Below are positions 51,819 through 62,369 of a stretch of DNA of 64,000 nucleotides, piece by piece. This stretch comes from Methanobacteriota archaeon (GTDB lineage Archaea > Thermoplasmatota > Poseidoniia > Poseidoniales > Thalassarchaeaceae), in NCBI GenBank assembly GCA_002720055.1, contig PBGH01000004.1, forward strand, positions 58,873-122,872, read 5' to 3'. Under the pieces are notes generated by a model. It was not told the DNA's origin and made no database searches. It worked only from the letters and a program-made list of their open reading frames with translations. The position numbers and the translations under genes were made by a program. Within the stretch, counting starts at the first letter, position 1; the number at the start of each line of letters is the position of its first letter.

Positions 51819-52682
51819 ATGACCCTCAATGAGTCGAATTTAGATGAAATTTTTGAGGTTAAAAACGAGAAAGTTAGTGACAAGCTTTCGGAGTTTAAAT
51901 CTCTTAGAGATGCACTAAACGAAAAGGTAAGGGGGCAACTAGATAGAAGAAATGAGATTAATCGTCAAGTAAAAGAATTAATCTTTGAAGTTCAGAAGCA
52001 AAAAACATTACGCAACGATGCGAATGGGAAAGTTGCAGATTTAAGAAAAATTAGGCTTGAAAAGACTAACGAATTGAAGAAATTAAGAATGAAACTAAGG
52101 AATACTGCTGACATGAAGGCAGACAAAAATAAAAGAAATGGGAAGGGAAAAAGTTCTCAGAAAATTAGAGAGCAAATGAATAAGTTAGAGTGGCGACATC
52201 AGACAGGTCAGATTGGTCCTAAAAAGGAGAAGGAGTTTTTCGCTACTATGAAAAGATTGCAAAATGAATTCAAGCTTATTAAATCAGAAGAAGATGCTAG
52301 TAGTTCAAGTATTCTGAAAGAAGTAAAACAGGCCGAAAAAAGGCAGCAGAAGGCGCATGACGCAGTAACTGATGCGTCTGAAAAATCAGAAGAAGCTCAC
52401 TCTCTGATGATGGAACTATCCAATGAAGTGGATCGTTTAAGGGGTTTAGCAAATAATGAGCATATGACCCTAACCAGTACGAAGAATGATGCTGATATTT
52501 TGCATAATAAATATATTATCTCACTTAGATGTATTCATTCGATGCAGGATATTTTGAAGCTTTCAGGGGAAAAGAAACAAACTCCCGAAGACGAACGTGT
52601 TGATGTCACCGACCTAATGTCGAGACTGATGAAAGGTGACACACTTTCCGATGAAGATATGTTACTCCTTCAGAGAAATTAG
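51819..52682 (+). CDS. Coiled-coil protein, paralogue 4
   Basis: A 287-residue coiled-coil protein with K/E/R-rich heptads. The central QMNKLEWRHQTGQIGPKKEK followed by FFATMKRLQNEFKLI is the clearest match to the COG1340 pattern. Near the end VTDLMSRLMKGDTLSDEDML repeats the LLxGxxLSxEE motif of its paralogues. There is no basic tail. It follows the previous coiled-coil gene after 62 bases and overlaps the convergent unknown gene by 4 bases. Confidence 0.75.
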   Translation: MTLNESNLDEIFEVKNEKVSDKLSEFKSLRDALNEKVRGQLDRRNEINRQVKELIFEVQKQKTLRNDANGKVADLRKIRLEKTNELKKLRMKLRNTADMKADKNKRNGKGKSSQKIREQMNKLEWRHQTGQIGPKKEKEFFATMKRLQNEFKLIKSEEDASSSSILKEVKQAEKRQQKAHDAVTDASEKSEEAHSLMMELSNEVDRLRGLANNEHMTLTSTKNDADILHNKYIISLRCIHSMQDILKLSGEKKQTPEDERVDVTDLMSRLMKGDTLSDEDMLLLQRN

Positions 52683-53656
52683 GGTGAATACAGCCTTCCG
52701 TTTAGTCCATGAAGGATCTTCTCCTCTTCAAAGTGAATAATCCAACCTGGAACAAGAATTTTTTCTCTGGACATCGTTGCGTCTTCTTTATTGAATGACC
52801 ACCGTTGAAGAAGCATGCTCCTAACAGTATCAGACTGGGTATTTTCATGCATTTCTGACTTCCTGCGGACATTCAAAAGACCCCCAACTAATTCTCTAAG
52901 GTTTTCTAGATTCAGCCAACGAGATTCATCTGGTCTCAAAATTCTAAGATGTAGTGAGTCTTGGAGTTCTCTAATATTCTCAATTTCTGAAATCTTATCT
53001 GACCAGGGGTCCTCGAAAATGTTCCATGAGCCTCTTTCTGATTCGCCATTAGGACCAATAATTTCTCCCTGGATAATCCAAAGTTTAGATTCTAGAAGTA
53101 TAGGTGTTGAGACCAAACCTGACAATCCCCTCTGAGACATCCAGCTTGAGAGTTCAATTTGGGGTGGGAGAGTTTTCGTATTACAAGTATTGATTTCATT
53201 ATTCTCAATTGTTTTTACCTGATCCTTCTTATGTTTTAGTCTGGCTTCCAAATCGCCAACAATAACTGCTTCTCCAATCCATTTAGTAATCTTCTCTGGG
53301 GGCCAGAATTCTATTTTCAGGGAATTGTCTATTTCAAAGCCTTCTTGTAATTCTCTCTCACTCAGAATCCAGTGGAAGCCTTCTGGTGCTTCTATAGTGA
53401 ATCTTGTTATTTCACTGTCAGTGATAGGCAGAAGTCCCGCAGGTGCATGCCAAATAATTACATTACCAGAATCAATATTACTGAGTAAATCGGGTACTGA
53501 ATCAGCTAAACCAAGAAAGGTGAATCCAGTTATGTCTTTTTTTTCTTTGATATCACGAAGATTGATGCTCCGCAGGGAAAGAAGATCACGTAGTGTTCTC
53601 TCCATAATTGCTTGGCATGGAGAGCGGATTATGAATAGAACGTCCTGAAATGGCAA
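52679..53656 (-). CDS. Hypothetical protein downstream of L30e
   Basis: A 325-residue soluble protein I do not recognise. It has an N-terminal alpha/beta part (VLFIIRSPCQAIMERTLRDL, FTFLGLADSVPDLLSNIDSGNVIIWHA, an apparent 80-residue domain), a middle with a possible Walker-like absence of motifs, and a C-terminal helical region (LENLRELVGGLLNVRRKSE, MLLQRWSFNKEDATMSREK). A later start at 53605 is possible. It occupies the place where nusA often follows L30e in archaeal RNA polymerase operons. Confidence 0.65.
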   Translation of the reverse strand: MPFQDVLFIIRSPCQAIMERTLRDLLSLRSINLRDIKEKKDITGFTFLGLADSVPDLLSNIDSGNVIIWHAPAGLLPITDSEITRFTIEAPEGFHWILSERELQEGFEIDNSLKIEFWPPEKITKWIGEAVIVGDLEARLKHKKDQVKTIENNEINTCNTKTLPPQIELSSWMSQRGLSGLVSTPILLESKLWIIQGEIIGPNGESERGSWNIFEDPWSDKISEIENIRELQDSLHLRILRPDESRWLNLENLRELVGGLLNVRRKSEMHENTQSDTVRSMLLQRWSFNKEDATMSREKILVPGWIIHFEEEKILHGLNGRLYSP

Positions 53657-53674
53657 AAGTATGACTTTTCTAAG

Positions 53675-53971
53675 TCATTGATTCGGAGCCAGTTGGAGTA
53701 ATTCGCTTTGGCCGGCATCGAGGACACAAAGGGAACTAATGGGGAATGGTTTCCCACATGCTGCTCCGAGCTGCCTGTTTACCATGGTAACCTGATGTAC
53801 GGGTACTGAAGGATGTGAATTCCTCAAATCATCAATGAATGACTCGGGACAATTGGCAGCGACTAGGACAAGCTTCGCAGACCCTTTGGAGCAATGAGAA
53901 GATGTTTGTCTCTGACCGAAGACTAATTTTCCAGTATTGATGCCTTGCTTCAACTGCCTTGCAATGTCCAT
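53675..53971 (-). CDS. rpl30e: Ribosomal protein L30e
   Basis: A 98-residue L7Ae/L30e-fold protein. It has ARQLKQGINTGKLVFGQRQT, SKGSAKLVLVAANCPESF and the later GAACGKPFPISSLCVLDAG with the conserved glycine-lysine turn. It lies 9 bases after rpoA2, the normal archaeal position, and is part of the polymerase operon. Confidence 0.93.
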   Translation of the reverse strand: MDIARQLKQGINTGKLVFGQRQTSSHCSKGSAKLVLVAANCPESFIDDLRNSHPSVPVHQVTMVNRQLGAACGKPFPISSLCVLDAGQSELLQLAPNQ

Positions 53972-53980
53972 TTAATCGCC

Positions 53981-55561
53981 TCAGTTACTTTCCTCTGGAA
54001 TATAAAATAATTCGACGCTTCCCGTACCTAATGCTACAGGCTGACCAACGATAATATTCTCAGTAACACCAGAGAGCATATCCCTCTCTCCTATTACTCC
54101 TGCCTTCAGGAGATGCGTTACTGTGACTTCGAAGGCTGAACGAGCAAGAATTGAATGCTTTGTTCCACTGACTCCATGCCTCCCGATAGCTCTAACTTCG
54201 CCACCAGTCGTCATAACATCCGAGACCATGATTAGATGTCTGACATCAACATCCAGACCTGCCCCCTCCAGAGTATCCCACATCTCGTTAATGATCGCTT
54301 GGCGAGCTGCTTCAATCCCAAGGTAGTCATGAATTTCATTTATGTTATTGGTATATGTTCTGGATCTATCTATACCGTCAAATTCACTGACCTTAGCTAG
54401 ATTGGAGCCAATAGTTGAGATATAATATTCGCCGGTTTCGGACATAGGCCCTTGTACAGTAGCTCTAGATATTCCTGGTAGCCCTTTTAGCCTGAGTTTC
54501 TTGATCTTATCTTCTAGCTGAAGAAGTGCAGTGTATGTGGGAGGATCGGAAGCTAAATCTGCTAGATCCTCTTCTTTCGATACCCCGGGTACAATTCTTA
54601 GAGATTTAGGTCTATCCTCATTATCAGCTTGGACGTAAAGCCTCAATGCTCTGGAAAGCTTGTCTCTTACCTCAGCTCCAGTCATTTTCTTCAATTTCAT
54701 ATTACTATTGTTAAGTTGGAGGCTAATATTCCTCTGAGCAACGTCAACGTCAATTGCTGCAATATCCATTGCAGTAGTTGTCTCTATCGATGCTGCAATG
54801 TCTCTGACTAACTTTTCATTGGTTCTTAGGGGTTTACCCTTAGAATTATTTTCGTCAAGATAAATTATCATCGTAGGCGTCTTTGGAACCTTCCTCGCAT
54901 CAACAATCTCTATAATTCTGGGAAGTCCCTGTGTAACGTTAACTGTAGCGACCCCTGCGTAGTGGAAAGTTCGCATTGTCATTTGAGTTCCGGGCTCACC
55001 AATGGATTGAGCCGTAGTAATGCCAACGGCTTCGTGAGGGACAGCTCTAGCCTCTTCGTAGAAGCTATTTGCAGAATCTATAATCTTCCTTGCTTTGCCA
55101 TCCGATACTTTCTTTTCACCTCTCTTCTGCAGTCCCTTGACTAATTCATCCAGCATCTTCGGAGTCATACTAGAACCACTGTCCTCTGCAGCCTTGGAAA
55201 GTTGTAAGAACATAGCATCCTCAGAATCTATATCTCTGATTAATTGCTTCATCTTCGATTCGTAGTCATAATCCTGAAGAGGCAGGGATCTCTTCATCCT
55301 CCTAGTCCTTGAAACCGTCCTCCTGCGAACAATAGTCTTCTCCGTATTTGCCGCAGAGGCTCTAGAAGATTTTGCCGAAGCAGCCATGACATCGTGAATC
55401 TTCTGTGAGGTTCCTGAGTCGATTCCGCAAATCTGAGCAATCTGACCTGGAGATAGGCCCTTGACGTCATCCCACTTCCGGTCATCAGCTAATTTGTGTG
55501 CATACTCTTCTTCAATTCCGAGATCCATTAACTTCTTCTTAGTCGCACTCTTAACTACCAT
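53981..55561 (-). CDS. rpoA2: RNA polymerase subunit A'' (RpoA2) with extra N-terminal domain
   Basis: A 526-residue subunit, against about 360-400 in most archaea. The polymerase part starts near residue 115 and contains [20 protein letters not shown], the trigger-loop segment [20 protein letters not shown] and [14 protein letters not shown], ending with [20 protein letters not shown]. The first about 105 residues are an added domain beginning [20 protein letters not shown] and containing AHKLADD and a basic linker ([13 protein letters not shown]); the same domain starts RpoH. Its helix-turn spacing resembles helix-hairpin-helix modules. Stop and start overlap rpoA1 by one base (TGATG). Confidence 0.95.
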   Translation of the reverse strand: MVVKSATKKKLMDLGIEEEYAHKLADDRKWDDVKGLSPGQIAQICGIDSGTSQKIHDVMAASAKSSRASAANTEKTIVRRRTVSRTRRMKRSLPLQDYDYESKMKQLIRDIDSEDAMFLQLSKAAEDSGSSMTPKMLDELVKGLQKRGEKKVSDGKARKIIDSANSFYEEARAVPHEAVGITTAQSIGEPGTQMTMRTFHYAGVATVNVTQGLPRIIEIVDARKVPKTPTMIIYLDENNSKGKPLRTNEKLVRDIAASIETTTAMDIAAIDVDVAQRNISLQLNNSNMKLKKMTGAEVRDKLSRALRLYVQADNEDRPKSLRIVPGVSKEEDLADLASDPPTYTALLQLEDKIKKLRLKGLPGISRATVQGPMSETGEYYISTIGSNLAKVSEFDGIDRSRTYTNNINEIHDYLGIEAARQAIINEMWDTLEGAGLDVDVRHLIMVSDVMTTGGEVRAIGRHGVSGTKHSILARSAFEVTVTHLLKAGVIGERDMLSGVTENIIVGQPVALGTGSVELFYIPEESN

Positions 55562-58500
55562 CAGTTGGCACCTCCTAAGGCGTCATTGAGAACTTGATCT
55601 ACATCGAAAGGACTGCCCTTTCTACTTCGAGCAGGGTCAGTACCGTCTTCACCATACTCAAACTGGATTATTCTGTTGGCGGTATTTCTCACTGATGTCA
55701 TATCGTCATTGGCGACTTTCAAATCATCCATTGCATTGATTAGCCGTCTTTGCATATACCCTGACTTACTGGTCCTTACAGCGGTATCGACCAGTGATTC
55801 TCTACCTGAGACCGAGAGCATAAAGAATTCTGTTGGTTCTAATCCTCTTTTAAATGAGGATGAGACGAACCCCTTCTCCTTTGCCCCCTTGACCTTACGA
55901 GGGAAATGAGATAGAACTCTGTCCTGATAGCCCCTCTCTAGCCTCTTCCCTCTAACCTTAGGCTGCCCTATTGATCCTGCCATCATAGCAAGGTTGTCCA
56001 TGGAACCCCTAGCACCGGATGTGGCCATAAGGACAGCAGAATTATTATCGCCAAGAAGAGCTTTTGCGACATTTCCAGTCTCTGCCTTTGCTTCGTCTAG
56101 TATAGTCAGAATATTCTCTTCTAGCGTCTCAAGAGGGGTTCTTCCCGGTCTTGGATCATACTTTCTACCATCTTTTCCAAATTTTTGGAGTTCGGAATCC
56201 ACTTTGCCACTGGCTTCGGAATTAATTCTATCAATTTCATCCTTCGCTTCTGGTGGCAAGTCCTCATCATCAATACCTGTAGTGAAACCCATTGCAGTAC
56301 AAATCGCGATAGTCATCTTTGTCATTTTATTAATGAAATCACCGCCTAGATCCGTACCATGAGTCTGAACTACGGCATCTAGTAGACGGCCATCTTCTGC
56401 ACCGATACCTCTTTTGTCAATGGAGCCCGATACATCACCCTGGGTGACCTGTACGTCTTCACCGGCCCTATTTTTGAAGTTGAGACTGAAGCCATCTTTA
56501 ACTAAAAGACTGAAAATTTCATTTCCGAGGAAACCTTCCTTACCATTTCTCTCAACGGATTCCGGCAAGTCCCCCTCCCAACCTATTGAACTCAGAACAT
56601 CCATAGCGGCATGTGTTGGCAAGAATGCTTCCCCATGAGTTAGAAGATAAGCACCAGTAATGTGATCATGTATTCCTCCGATTACACTACCTCCATAACG
56701 TGGAGAAATAATGTGTTCCTGAACCCTCATCAATATCCTTGCTTCGGCTCTAGCTTCTTCGCTCTGGATAACGTGTAAGTTCATTTCGTCGCCATCGAAA
56801 TCTGCATTGTATGGCGTGCAATCTGCAAGGTTGAATCTGAATGTCTTCCCCTCCATTACCCTGATTTCATGGACCAGCATGGACATCCGATGCAATGAAG
56901 GCTGTCTGTTGAAAATGGCAACATCTCCGTCAATGAGATGCCTTTCTACTACTACTCCTGGGCGAGGGTTACCATCCCTATCGTATGTGCTAAGTCGATC
57001 TTCAGTTTCAGTCGGGTAAACATTTCCATGCTCATCCTCAATTTCGGGACTACCGCAGTGAGGGCATTTTACTTCTAGGTGTTCGGGAAGATATTCATCG
57101 GGATTCTCGACCTCCCACTTCCACCGATGATGGATGATTGCGTCAGGATCGTTCTCAGGGAGAGGTTTTCCGATTTCATTTTCTCCTTTCAGATTTGAAA
57201 GAGTTGAGCCTAAGTCAACACTCCACTCGGGCACTAAATCATCAGTAATCGGATCCCTTCGCATCTGTTCCTTCAGTACTAGTCCTGGAAGGAAGTTTGG
57301 AGCTGGAAGAACCTCATTCAGGTCTGGCCTATATCCCATGTAGGGCTCTTCTTCGCTGCCGCAGTGACAATCGGGATTTAGGCACCTAAATCCTGACCAT
57401 ATGAACTTGGTGCGATCTGTAATTCTCACCCTAAATCTATCCCCTCTAATTATGTAGTTTACCCCAGGGTGTACATCTGGGCCACGGAGGATCATCTGTC
57501 TGAGTTGCTCTCTATTCCTACTTGTGGCCCTTATTGGTACTGTCAACTCTTTAGCAGTTTTAACGGGGACGCCTACCTCGTTAATACCTAAATTTGGATC
57601 TGGGCTGATTACGGTTCTTGCGCAGAAATTGACTCTCTTTCCGGAAAGATTGCTCCTGAATCTACCCTCCTTTCCCTTCAACCGTTGTGAAAGAGTCTTC
57701 AATGGCCTTCCAGATCTGTGCCTTGCAGGAGGAATGCCACTAGTCTGGTTGTCAAAATATGTGGTACAGTGGTACTGCAGTAGCTCCCAGAGGTCCTCCA
57801 CAATTAGTTGTGGTGCTCCAGAGTCCCTATTCTCTCTTAGTCTCTGATTAATTCGGAGAACGTCTACTAATTTATGTGTTAGATCATCTTCAGATCTGTC
57901 TCCGCTTTCGAGAGTAATAGAAGGTCTAACAGTAATTGGTGGAACTGGGAGGACCTTCATGATAGTCCACTCTGGTCGGCTAACATCTTTCTCCATACCT
58001 ACGAAAATCAGATGTTCGTCAGGAATCTTCTCCAGCCACTCTCGAATATCTCGTGCGTTAAGTTTGTGTTCGCCCTTATCGGCCTTTTTCTCCTTAAATG
58101 TCGTAGGCTTATCAAGGATTATTTTTCCTTGTTCTGCTCCGCAATGCATGCAAATTGCTCTCTTAGCACCGGCACAGATATTCTCGATATCCTTGATAAT
58201 CTTCTTGAATTCTCGACCTCCGACTCCATGTTTCAGAATGATGTCATTAACTCTATCCCTATAGTAATCCTGCTCAGATTTTTCAGGATCTGTTGGATGG
58301 GTCTCCGGAGCGTCCAGTAGAAGTGCTTTACTACAAGAATTGCATGTTGTCTTTAGACATGTCTTGATTAGCCCAGTAAAGCCTATGTGCATCACGGGTA
58401 ATTCCAATGCAATGTGCCCGAAGTGACTAGGGCATTCCTCATGCTTATTTCCACATGTCTCGCATCTAATTCCGGGGTCGATGACGCCCATCTTTGGATC

Positions 58501-58656
58501 CATCAGACCTTGCTTAAATGCATGACCATCATCCTTGTAGGTATCTGCAGTCTTTACCTCAACAGAAGACATCTTCCTAATCTCATTCGGATCCATCAGT
58601 GTGAATCTAATTGAGTCTATTCTTTTTGGAATCTTTGCAGCATCTCTTGTACTCAT
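55561..58656 (-). CDS. rpoA1: RNA polymerase subunit A' (RpoA1)
   Basis: A 1031-residue largest-subunit half, longer than the usual 870-910. It has the zinc-binding [20 protein letters not shown], a second zinc site around CNSCSKAL, the catalytic [22 protein letters not shown] and the bridge helix [15 protein letters not shown], ending after [11 protein letters not shown] as is normal for split archaeal subunits. The extra length lies mainly in acidic insertions around residues 500-560 and 690-800. Start and stop overlap rpoB and rpoA2. Confidence 0.97.
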   Translation of the reverse strand: MSTRDAAKIPKRIDSIRFTLMDPNEIRKMSSVEVKTADTYKDDGHAFKQGLMDPKMGVIDPGIRCETCGNKHEECPSHFGHIALELPVMHIGFTGLIKTCLKTTCNSCSKALLLDAPETHPTDPEKSEQDYYRDRVNDIILKHGVGGREFKKIIKDIENICAGAKRAICMHCGAEQGKIILDKPTTFKEKKADKGEHKLNARDIREWLEKIPDEHLIFVGMEKDVSRPEWTIMKVLPVPPITVRPSITLESGDRSEDDLTHKLVDVLRINQRLRENRDSGAPQLIVEDLWELLQYHCTTYFDNQTSGIPPARHRSGRPLKTLSQRLKGKEGRFRSNLSGKRVNFCARTVISPDPNLGINEVGVPVKTAKELTVPIRATSRNREQLRQMILRGPDVHPGVNYIIRGDRFRVRITDRTKFIWSGFRCLNPDCHCGSEEEPYMGYRPDLNEVLPAPNFLPGLVLKEQMRRDPITDDLVPEWSVDLGSTLSNLKGENEIGKPLPENDPDAIIHHRWKWEVENPDEYLPEHLEVKCPHCGSPEIEDEHGNVYPTETEDRLSTYDRDGNPRPGVVVERHLIDGDVAIFNRQPSLHRMSMLVHEIRVMEGKTFRFNLADCTPYNADFDGDEMNLHVIQSEEARAEARILMRVQEHIISPRYGGSVIGGIHDHITGAYLLTHGEAFLPTHAAMDVLSSIGWEGDLPESVERNGKEGFLGNEIFSLLVKDGFSLNFKNRAGEDVQVTQGDVSGSIDKRGIGAEDGRLLDAVVQTHGTDLGGDFINKMTKMTIAICTAMGFTTGIDDEDLPPEAKDEIDRINSEASGKVDSELQKFGKDGRKYDPRPGRTPLETLEENILTILDEAKAETGNVAKALLGDNNSAVLMATSGARGSMDNLAMMAGSIGQPKVRGKRLERGYQDRVLSHFPRKVKGAKEKGFVSSSFKRGLEPTEFFMLSVSGRESLVDTAVRTSKSGYMQRRLINAMDDLKVANDDMTSVRNTANRIIQFEYGEDGTDPARSRKGSPFDVDQVLNDALGGAN

Positions 58657-61600
58657 CTTCTATCCTCCAGTTCTAATCTCATAGCAACACCTAAGCTTTT
58701 CATTTCGTCAAGAAGCAGCTTGAAGGCATAGGACGTCTGAACAGTATGCACGTCTGAACGATCACCACAAACTGGACAAATGGTTGTCCTCCTCTTCCAG
58801 TCATAGTAAGCAATGTGTCCACATCTGGGCGTATTACAGACCATTAGATTCCAGCCATCTGACTCATCCAGTAGCCTATCTTTGATTACCATTGAAGCTC
58901 CATGTGAAATGAGGCAGTCTCTCTCCATCTCACCGAATCTTAGACCTCCTTGTCTGGCACGACCCTCTGTTGGCTGCCTTGTCAGAATCTGCACTCTTCC
59001 TCGACTTCGAGCATGGAGTTTGCTGCTTACTAAGTGATGGAGTCTCTGATAATAGATTACACCCACAAATGTATCCACTGGGAAGCTCTCTCCAGTCTCG
59101 CCGTTTACCATTGATTCTCTACCTGTATGTTTGAGACCGTTTCTTAGAAGTCCGGAACGTAGAGATTCTTCCTTTTCTCCTGTAAAGGCGGTTCCATCAA
59201 TTCTTCTTCCCTCCATAGAACCTACCTTGCCGCCGATCATTTCTAGAACGTGCGCGACAGTCATTCTAGATGGAATAGCGTGGGGGTTGATTAACAGGTC
59301 AGGAATTACCCCGTCGACAGTAAAGGGCATATCTTCCTGGTCAACTAATCTTCCTATGATTCCCTTCTGTCCGTGTCTACTGGCGAACTTATCACCTAAC
59401 TCTGGAATTTTATTTGTCCTAAGAGTAATTCTGACCAATCTTCCAGAATCTAGAGATTCTGTTACGAAAACGTTGTCTACCCATCCTTTCTCCCCATGCC
59501 TGACCAGCATAGATGACTCTCTTCTCTCTTGAGCCTGCAAAAATGCACCGTGAGCTTCTTCGAGGAATCTTGGTGGACTAGTCTTACCGACCAGAATCGA
59601 TCTACCTCCTTCTTCGCTGGTAAGCTCTTGTTCGGGAACTGGAAGACCATCCCTCTCTAAGTGAGAATATGAATCCCAAGACTTCAGGCCCTTTATTTCA
59701 TCCAAGCCTGTCCCTGGAACTTCTATCCTTTCCTCCTGGCCACCTGGAAACCTCTTATTTTCTGCGTTATATGTTCTGATGAATGCAGAACGGCCAAGAG
59801 ACCGCTCTACTGATGCTCTATTCATTATCACAGCGTCTTGCATATTGTAACCGTGATGGCTGACTATTGCTACAACAAAGTTCTGTCCGCCTGGCCTCTG
59901 ATCGAAGTTGGTTGACTGCATTGCCCTAGTACCTACAATTGACCTCTGAGGATAGTGCATGACATGGGCTCTAGTATCTGGCCTCAATCTGAAATTAGCA
60001 CTAGCGACTCCAAGACTTTGTTTCACCATAGCAGTACCACCGGTTACCCTAGGGGTTGAGTTGTGTTCTGGATAGGGAACAAGAGATGCACAGACGCCGA
60101 GAATTAGTTGTGGATCTATTTCTACGTGAGTGTAAATTAATACGGTACCGTCCTTCTTTTCCTTTCTCTTCAAGGAGTCGAGGTTCTCTTGGTGATAGTT
60201 TAATGGAACCTTGAACTCCTCTATTTTGGAGCTTCCATTGGGCATCTTGACTTCAGCTTTCACTCGGGCATGAGATATTTCGTGTTCACCCAAATTTATC
60301 CATTCTATCATTGATGGATTAATCGGCCTCTTGTGCTTTGGAGAAAGAGCTGGTAAATCGAAAGGCCTAGGTGCGATCAAAAGATCTTCTTCTTCCTCGG
60401 CATCTACCCACTCTACCACGCCACCAGATACTAAATCCGAGAATGTTATTTCGCCTGAGCTAAGCCCTTCAAGATGCATCTTGGTTAGTTGGAGGCTGCC
60501 ATGATCGATAATCAACAAGGGACGAAGCATACGGCCCCTATCGGTATTGATGTACACATCTTTATTCTCAACATCATGTCTGATACTTACTTCGGGTCTG
60601 ATTCTACCTGATCGGCGTCTTCGCTTGAACTGACTCACTAGTTTGTGGGGCCTTTTGTGGAGGCCAAATATATCCCCGTTAACATGTATCCTTGAGCCAT
60701 CGGCCCAACCGTCCGGATTATCATTAACTCCTGCCTCTTTGAGTAGATCCTTGACATCACTTTCCTTTACTTCCTCGGAAACATCAATCATTTGAGCACC
60801 GTTTTTCACTAGACCGCAATTCTGACCCTCAGGTGTTTCGTTAGGGCACAACCTACCCCATTGAGTAGGATGAAGATCTCTTGCCTCGAAATGTGGTTGG
60901 CTTCTGACAAGAGGACTCGTTACCCTCCTTAGATGGGACAAAGCTGAGAGATATGTTGTTCTATCGAGCAACTGACTTACTCCTGATCTTCCACCGACCC
61001 AGTTCCCTGTAGCAAGAGCATGCATAATCTTAGTAGTCAGGACATCGGGCCTCAAGCAAGAAGAGATTCGTAACTCCCTCTTCCTGTTGTGGTGTCTTTC
61101 TAATTGATACTTCAAGTCCCTTGCTAGTTGCTGAAGGCTGACTCTAAATAGATCCTCAACTAGGTCGCCGGCTAGTCTTACGCGTTTATTTGCATAATGA
61201 TCTTTATCGTTCGGGTCCTTGTCTTTGATAGCCATCTCTAGGACTTGCCTGGCAATCCTTCCTAGGAATATCGCCTTCTTTTCTCTATTTTCATAAGTAG
61301 AGCCGAGATGTGGCAACAGCTCATTATCCAGTAGATTCTGAATTCTTGATTCACGGTACTCCTTCTGCTGACCGGCTGCGAATTTCTTTTCTAGCCATGC
61401 TAGTGCCTCTTCAGAGGTATCTACACCATACTCCTCATTGTCTCTGAGATCATTCAGATTAGCGACAGTGTACTTCATCGCCTCGGGTGGACCAGCTATG
61501 GAGGCAAAGATTTCTCTATCATTCTCTATTCCCAGGGACCTCATCAAGAGAACTAGTGGAACTGGAGTGGTTCCCGCACTAGGAATTTTGACCATTAGCA

Positions 61601-62357
61601 TGCCATCCCTCCTCTTCTCGACGTTGAGGGGTTTCCTAACACCATCTTTCTGAGAGAAAATTTTAGCTACCTGAGTTTCATGGGCGTACTTCTTATTCTT
61701 CTCCACAGTGACTCTGTTAGGGGCCAAATCTTCCATTGAAATTAGGACTCTTTCGGTTCCATTGATAATGAAATAACCTCCTGGATCAAGAGGATCCTCC
61801 CCCGACTTCCTTAGGAGATATCGGTATCTATCCAAGTCATCAGAAGAAGTTGCAGGAGATAGCTTCCTATTTTCATCGATATGGTTGTGATTAAGATTAC
61901 ACCTACCTGACCTGACCATAATCGGCAGGTTTCCAATATGGACACTAGTCTCCTCTTGGAAACCCATCTCTGAACCTGGTGAAGGTGGCAGATCATCGCG
62001 ATAAATTTTGAAGTCTAAAAACACTGGTGAGAAGTATGTAAGCTTTCTCAGCCTACATTCGAGTGGAGTTGCGGGATGCTCTGCACCGTTGGCTTCTTTT
62101 ATTGTCGGCCTTCCCAATCTAAGATTCTTTAGCCTAACAATAATTTCCTTGTCCAGAAGATCTAGCTTAACTAGACCCCCTTCATCATCATCTACATGCT
62201 CGTCTGTTCCGATCCTTATGTTTCTGACGATATTTTCCATTCTACTCTGCTTTCCATCTCCTATGGGGATGCAGTCATCATAGGATGCGAGCTGGTGATT
62301 AACCAGACTCCTTTGTTTGAAGTAACTCTCCACTATTTCTTTCATTTTTTTCACCAC
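58653..62357 (-). CDS. rpoB: RNA polymerase subunit B (RpoB, unsplit)
   Basis: A 1234-residue second-largest subunit in one piece (B'' and B' fused, as in Thermoplasmatota and crenarchaea). It has SFKxQ-like start (ESYFKQRSLVNHQLASYDD), GYFIINGTERVLISMEDLAPN, ETPEGQNCGLVKN, GYNMQDAVIMNRASVERSLG, KFASRHGQKGIIGRL and the C-terminal zinc ribbon CNTPRCGHIAYYDW, ICPVCGD. It starts 12 bases after rpoH ends and overlaps rpoA1 by four bases. Confidence 0.97.
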   Translation of the reverse strand: MVKKMKEIVESYFKQRSLVNHQLASYDDCIPIGDGKQSRMENIVRNIRIGTDEHVDDDEGGLVKLDLLDKEIIVRLKNLRLGRPTIKEANGAEHPATPLECRLRKLTYFSPVFLDFKIYRDDLPPSPGSEMGFQEETSVHIGNLPIMVRSGRCNLNHNHIDENRKLSPATSSDDLDRYRYLLRKSGEDPLDPGGYFIINGTERVLISMEDLAPNRVTVEKNKKYAHETQVAKIFSQKDGVRKPLNVEKRRDGMLMVKIPSAGTTPVPLVLLMRSLGIENDREIFASIAGPPEAMKYTVANLNDLRDNEEYGVDTSEEALAWLEKKFAAGQQKEYRESRIQNLLDNELLPHLGSTYENREKKAIFLGRIARQVLEMAIKDKDPNDKDHYANKRVRLAGDLVEDLFRVSLQQLARDLKYQLERHHNRKRELRISSCLRPDVLTTKIMHALATGNWVGGRSGVSQLLDRTTYLSALSHLRRVTSPLVRSQPHFEARDLHPTQWGRLCPNETPEGQNCGLVKNGAQMIDVSEEVKESDVKDLLKEAGVNDNPDGWADGSRIHVNGDIFGLHKRPHKLVSQFKRRRRSGRIRPEVSIRHDVENKDVYINTDRGRMLRPLLIIDHGSLQLTKMHLEGLSSGEITFSDLVSGGVVEWVDAEEEEDLLIAPRPFDLPALSPKHKRPINPSMIEWINLGEHEISHARVKAEVKMPNGSSKIEEFKVPLNYHQENLDSLKRKEKKDGTVLIYTHVEIDPQLILGVCASLVPYPEHNSTPRVTGGTAMVKQSLGVASANFRLRPDTRAHVMHYPQRSIVGTRAMQSTNFDQRPGGQNFVVAIVSHHGYNMQDAVIMNRASVERSLGRSAFIRTYNAENKRFPGGQEERIEVPGTGLDEIKGLKSWDSYSHLERDGLPVPEQELTSEEGGRSILVGKTSPPRFLEEAHGAFLQAQERRESSMLVRHGEKGWVDNVFVTESLDSGRLVRITLRTNKIPELGDKFASRHGQKGIIGRLVDQEDMPFTVDGVIPDLLINPHAIPSRMTVAHVLEMIGGKVGSMEGRRIDGTAFTGEKEESLRSGLLRNGLKHTGRESMVNGETGESFPVDTFVGVIYYQRLHHLVSSKLHARSRGRVQILTRQPTEGRARQGGLRFGEMERDCLISHGASMVIKDRLLDESDGWNLMVCNTPRCGHIAYYDWKRRTTICPVCGDRSDVHTVQTSYAFKLLLDEMKSLGVAMRLELEDRR

Positions 62358-62369
62358 TAAACCACTAAA

